Source: Dictyobacter aurantiacus (GTDB lineage Bacteria > Chloroflexota > Ktedonobacteria > Ktedonobacterales > Ktedonobacteraceae). Taken from it: 64,000 bases of DNA. This document shows, piece after piece, positions 61,734 to 64,000 of this stretch (its first letter is position 1; each line of letters starts with the position of its first letter). Under the pieces are notes generated by a model. The model searched no databases and was not told where the DNA came from. It saw only the letters and a program-made list of their open reading frames with translations. The stretch lies in the NCBI RefSeq assembly GCF_003967515.1, contig NZ_BIFQ01000002.1:2232001-2296000 (forward strand), given 5' to 3'. The translations under genes were made by a program, and so were the position numbers.

Positions 61734-62675
61734 ATGCATAATGATCAGTTGGAATTGCGCCATGTGCGCGCCTTTATGGCGGTGAGCCAGGAGCTGCACT
61801 TCAGGCGCGCGGCCGAGAAGCTCTATATCGCGCAGCCTGCGTTGAGTCAGCAGATTCTACAGTTGGAACGCATTCTGGGCGTGCGTCTGTTCGAGCGCAA
61901 TCATCACGGGGTACGCCTGACGAGTGCAGGTGAACTGTTTGTGCAGGATGCCGCCCGCATCCTTGAGCAGGTGGATCTGTCTCTTATGCATATGCAGCAG
62001 GCACAAAGCGGCCAGTGGGGACGCCTGGAGATTGGCTTTGTCAATGCCGAGGTCGCGACGATGAATATTATTCCGGAGGTGCTGACGAGTTATCGTAGGC
62101 ACTTTCCAGAGGTGACGGTGCAGCTCAAAGAGATGTATCTACAGGAGCAGTTGCAGTCCTTAAAAGAGCAGCGTATCCAGGCGGGTTTCGCCGCCACCTT
62201 TGAGGATCTGCCAGCGGAATTTGACGCGGAAGTGCTGCAGCACGTGCCTTTCGTGGCTGTTTGCTCTGAACGGCACCACTTTGCGCACCGGTCAGCGGTC
62301 GCGCTCGCTGATGTAATCGAGGAGCCGTTCTTTTTTTGTCCGCGCGACTCTGATAGCGGGGTGCTCTATGAGCGGATCGAGCGCATCTGTGGACGGAGTC
62401 CGCGTGTGCAGCAGGAGGTTTCCGAGATCCATATTTTGCTGGGCCTGGTGGCGGCGGACCTGGGAGTCTCGCTGGTGGCGTCGTCAGCGATGGGACTATC
62501 TGTGCCGGGCGTGGTGTATCTTCCGCTGTCCGATCTCGATCACAATCTCGCGTTCCGGACAGTGCTGCTCTGGCGACGGGACGCGCGCTCTCCACTCCTA
62601 CAAGGATTTCTTGCCGTAGCACGCGAGGTCTTCGCGCAGCGCAAAAAAGAGCTGCTGACCTGCAAAACAGCATAA
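61734..62675 (+). CDS. LysR family transcriptional regulator
   Basis: A 313-residue regulator. Start at 61734 (MHNDQLELRH) has GGTGAG seven bases ahead; the frame is open to 61719. The N-terminal helix-turn-helix is in FMAVSQELHFRRAAEKLYIAQPALSQQILQLER (about residues 12-44). The effector-binding domain spans residues 90-300, with the usual EIGFVNAE and PEVTVQLKEM start. It lies between two paaK-tail copies, divergent from the F420-type oxidoreductase gene and next to the paaK gene, so it may regulate one of them. Confidence 0.9.
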   Translation: MHNDQLELRHVRAFMAVSQELHFRRAAEKLYIAQPALSQQILQLERILGVRLFERNHHGVRLTSAGELFVQDAARILEQVDLSLMHMQQAQSGQWGRLEIGFVNAEVATMNIIPEVLTSYRRHFPEVTVQLKEMYLQEQLQSLKEQRIQAGFAATFEDLPAEFDAEVLQHVPFVAVCSERHHFAHRSAVALADVIEEPFFFCPRDSDSGVLYERIERICGRSPRVQQEVSEIHILLGLVAADLGVSLVASSAMGLSVPGVVYLPLSDLDHNLAFRTVLLWRRDARSPLLQGFLAVAREVFAQRKKELLTCKTA

Positions 62676-62687
62676 GTTGCATATAAT

Positions 62688-62916
62688 GATTATTCAATAA
62701 GCTCTTACATTATATCATCAACATGAAATACCGTAGATGCGGGCGATAATGTGATGAATATAACCTTGTTCTATGGTTTTGCGTCCCCCATGATGATATT
62801 CCTGAGAAATCATCATGGGGACGTTAATCGGGTGTGAAGCCTGAAGCTATGGAGGGGATATATTTATGTGGGACGGCGATCGATGACGCGGACGGCTTTG
62901 CCTTCACTGCGTGGCA
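62688..62916. repeat. Direct repeat, right copy (overlaps paaK 3' end)
   Basis: 229 bp matching 60435-60664. It comprises the terminator region of the intact ligase gene and the last 50 bp of its coding sequence. Left and right copies run the same way, so deletion or duplication between them is possible by recombination. Confidence 0.8.
62782..62823 (-). terminator. Hairpin after paaK gene
   Basis: Arms of 14 bp with one bulged C (62782-62796 and 62810-62823), loop of 13; located 40 bp after the stop of the ligase gene (minus strand). Confidence 0.65.
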
Positions 62917-64000
62917 GGGTACCCGGCGGTTGGACCTGGACGGCGATGTGTAAGTGGAGCTGTGCTGAAAGCGCTTCAGAAACGCGTCTCTGTAACCGCT
63001 GGACCTGTTCGTTATTCATCCAGTCTCCGTTGTTGATCTCCTGTCCATCAATGGGTGGCTGCCTGTTTGCTGCTATTTCGGCCTGGACTGTGAGGGTATC
63101 CAGTGTGCGTTCGCGATCGACCAGGATTTGATAATAGGGAGCCAGCTCTGAAAAGCCGAAGAGGATGCGTTCGATCTCTGCTGGAAAGACATTGATGCCG
63201 CGAATGATCAACATGTCGTCGACGCGCCCTTTGATCTGGCTCATGCGCACCAGGGTACGACCACAGGCACAGGGATCGGTGCTGAGCGTACAGAGATCCC
63301 CGGTGCGATAGCGCAGCAGCGGCATACCTTCTTTGGTGATGGTGGTAAAGACGAGCTCTCCTTCTGTGCCATACGGTAGAGCCTCGCCAGTTACTGGATC
63401 AATAATCTCGGGCAGGAAATGGTCTTCGAAAATATGCAGGCTACGGCCATTCTGTTTGCTCTGGTGGCCCTGTATGCATTCCATAGCCACACCGGGACCA
63501 ATGACCTCGCTGAGCCCATAGATATCCAGGGCTTGCAGACCAAGTTTGTCCTCTATCTGCTGGCACAGCGCGTCAGTCCAGGGCTCCGCTCCGAAGATGC
63601 CACACCTTAAGTTCAGGTCCTGTATAGACAGGCCCAGCGCGGATAGAGTTTCGGCCAATGTCAGGGCGTATGAGGGGGTACAGCAGAGGGCGGTCGGCTG
63701 GAGATCTTTCAAAAAGGTGACCTGGCGCTGCGTGTTGCCGCTGGACATGGGAACTATCGTCACGCCCAGGTACTCACCCCCATAGTGGAGTCCCAGGCCA
63801 CCGGTGAAGAGCCCATAACCATAGGCATTATGCAACATATCACCTGGCTGCAGGCCGGCGCAGGCCAGTGAGCGAGCGCAAACCTCGCCCCAGATATCAA
63901 TGTCGTGCTGCGTATAGCCGACGATCTTCGCTTTGCCTCGCGTCCCCGATGAAGCATGTACGCGGCTTAACTGCTCACGCGGCACAGAGAGCAATCCCAG
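62864..64000 (-). CDS. paaK: Phenylacetate-CoA ligase, 5' end beyond window
   Basis: The frame is open through the right edge; about 378 residues are visible and, from family length (about 430), some 50 to 60 N-terminal residues are missing. The P-loop-like adenylation motif is VHASSGTRGKAKIVGYT, the ATP-binding core is DIYGLSEVIGPGV and TEGELVFTTITKEGMPLLRYRTGD, and the C-terminal Lys in PRSEGKAVRVID is the catalytic lysine of adenylating enzymes. It would convert phenylacetate, ATP and CoA to phenylacetyl-CoA. The usual Thr after SSGT is Arg here. A degraded copy of its 3' end lies at 60611. Confidence 0.88.
   Translation of the reverse strand: MGLLSVPREQLSRVHASSGTRGKAKIVGYTQHDIDIWGEVCARSLACAGLQPGDMLHNAYGYGLFTGGLGLHYGGEYLGVTIVPMSSGNTQRQVTFLKDLQPTALCCTPSYALTLAETLSALGLSIQDLNLRCGIFGAEPWTDALCQQIEDKLGLQALDIYGLSEVIGPGVAMECIQGHQSKQNGRSLHIFEDHFLPEIIDPVTGEALPYGTEGELVFTTITKEGMPLLRYRTGDLCTLSTDPCACGRTLVRMSQIKGRVDDMLIIRGINVFPAEIERILFGFSELAPYYQILVDRERTLDTLTVQAEIAANRQPPIDGQEINNGDWMNNEQVQRLQRRVSEALSAQLHLHIAVQVQPPGTLPRSEGKAVRVIDRRPT

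Noticed and set aside
62125..62697. Minus-strand frame of 190 codons, Pro/Arg-rich, inside the LysR gene
   Set aside because: Composition is that of a GC-rich antisense shadow and it has no ribosome site.

Overview
The window looks like a piece of a Ktedonobacteria (Chloroflexota) chromosome. The evidence is indirect: an ECF sigma factor paired with a membrane-anchored WD40 propeller, a kumamolisin-type sedolisin, a GH127 enzyme, F420/deazaflavin-type oxidoreductases, many lone one-component regulators, loosely packed genes on both strands and a GC content near 50%. No rRNA, tRNA, CRISPR array, transposase or prophage gene was found. Family assignments are from motifs read by eye; no database search was possible.

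Layout. 1-1115 (-): the first 371 residues of a TIR/NB-ARC (STAND) protein that runs off the left edge. 1220-6737 (-): a gamma-glutamyltransferase-like enzyme and a two-gene heterodimeric ABC exporter. 7134-14641 (+): a duplicated aspartyl protease with PDZ domain, an RDD membrane protein, a small membrane protein, TetR plus class-III aminotransferase, a nucleotidyltransferase with a small partner, and a polytopic membrane protein. 14720-18695 (-): a dehydrogenase/MerR pair with twin operators, an alpha/beta hydrolase and a secreted glucanase-like protein. 19113-24851: an HNH-like lipoprotein (+), a sedolisin (-) and a bicovalent-flavin oxidase (-). 25229-31767: a quinone oxidoreductase, a coiled-coil microprotein, GH127, an L,D-transpeptidase and a kinase-like phosphotransferase. 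31980-34099 (+): ECF sigma plus WD40 partner. 34269-47732: mostly single enzymes and regulators, many ending in long hairpins. 48059-53630 (+): two-domain multicopper oxidase, GIY-YIG protein, mannosyltransferase-like protein, P450 and threonine synthase. 53710-60347 (-): membrane proteins, sugar kinase, serine hydrolase, YdeI-like protein, BKACE. 60435-64000: a deazaflavin-dependent oxidoreductase and a LysR gene bracketed by two copies of the 3' end of a phenylacetate-CoA ligase gene; the intact ligase runs off the right edge.

The most distinctive DNA-level feature is the number of long, often perfect, inverted repeats between genes, with stems of 18 to 34 bp. Many are probably terminators. 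Two larger elements (36523-36729 and 54754-54949) are copies of one dispersed repeat whose central stems differ at about seven of 24 positions, each change compensated on the other arm. A third hairpin island lies at 16978-17144 and a separate inverted repeat at 54946-55051.

The best leads for something undescribed are the TIR-STAND gene, the nucleotidyltransferase/partner pair at 12091-13220, the covarying repeat family, the paaK-tail duplication, and a promoter-terminator unit of about 40 nt at 23105-23177. Genes that probably work together: the ABC pair, MerR with its dehydrogenase, TetR with the aminotransferase (inferred), sigma with WD40, and the serine hydrolase with the overlapping sugar kinase.
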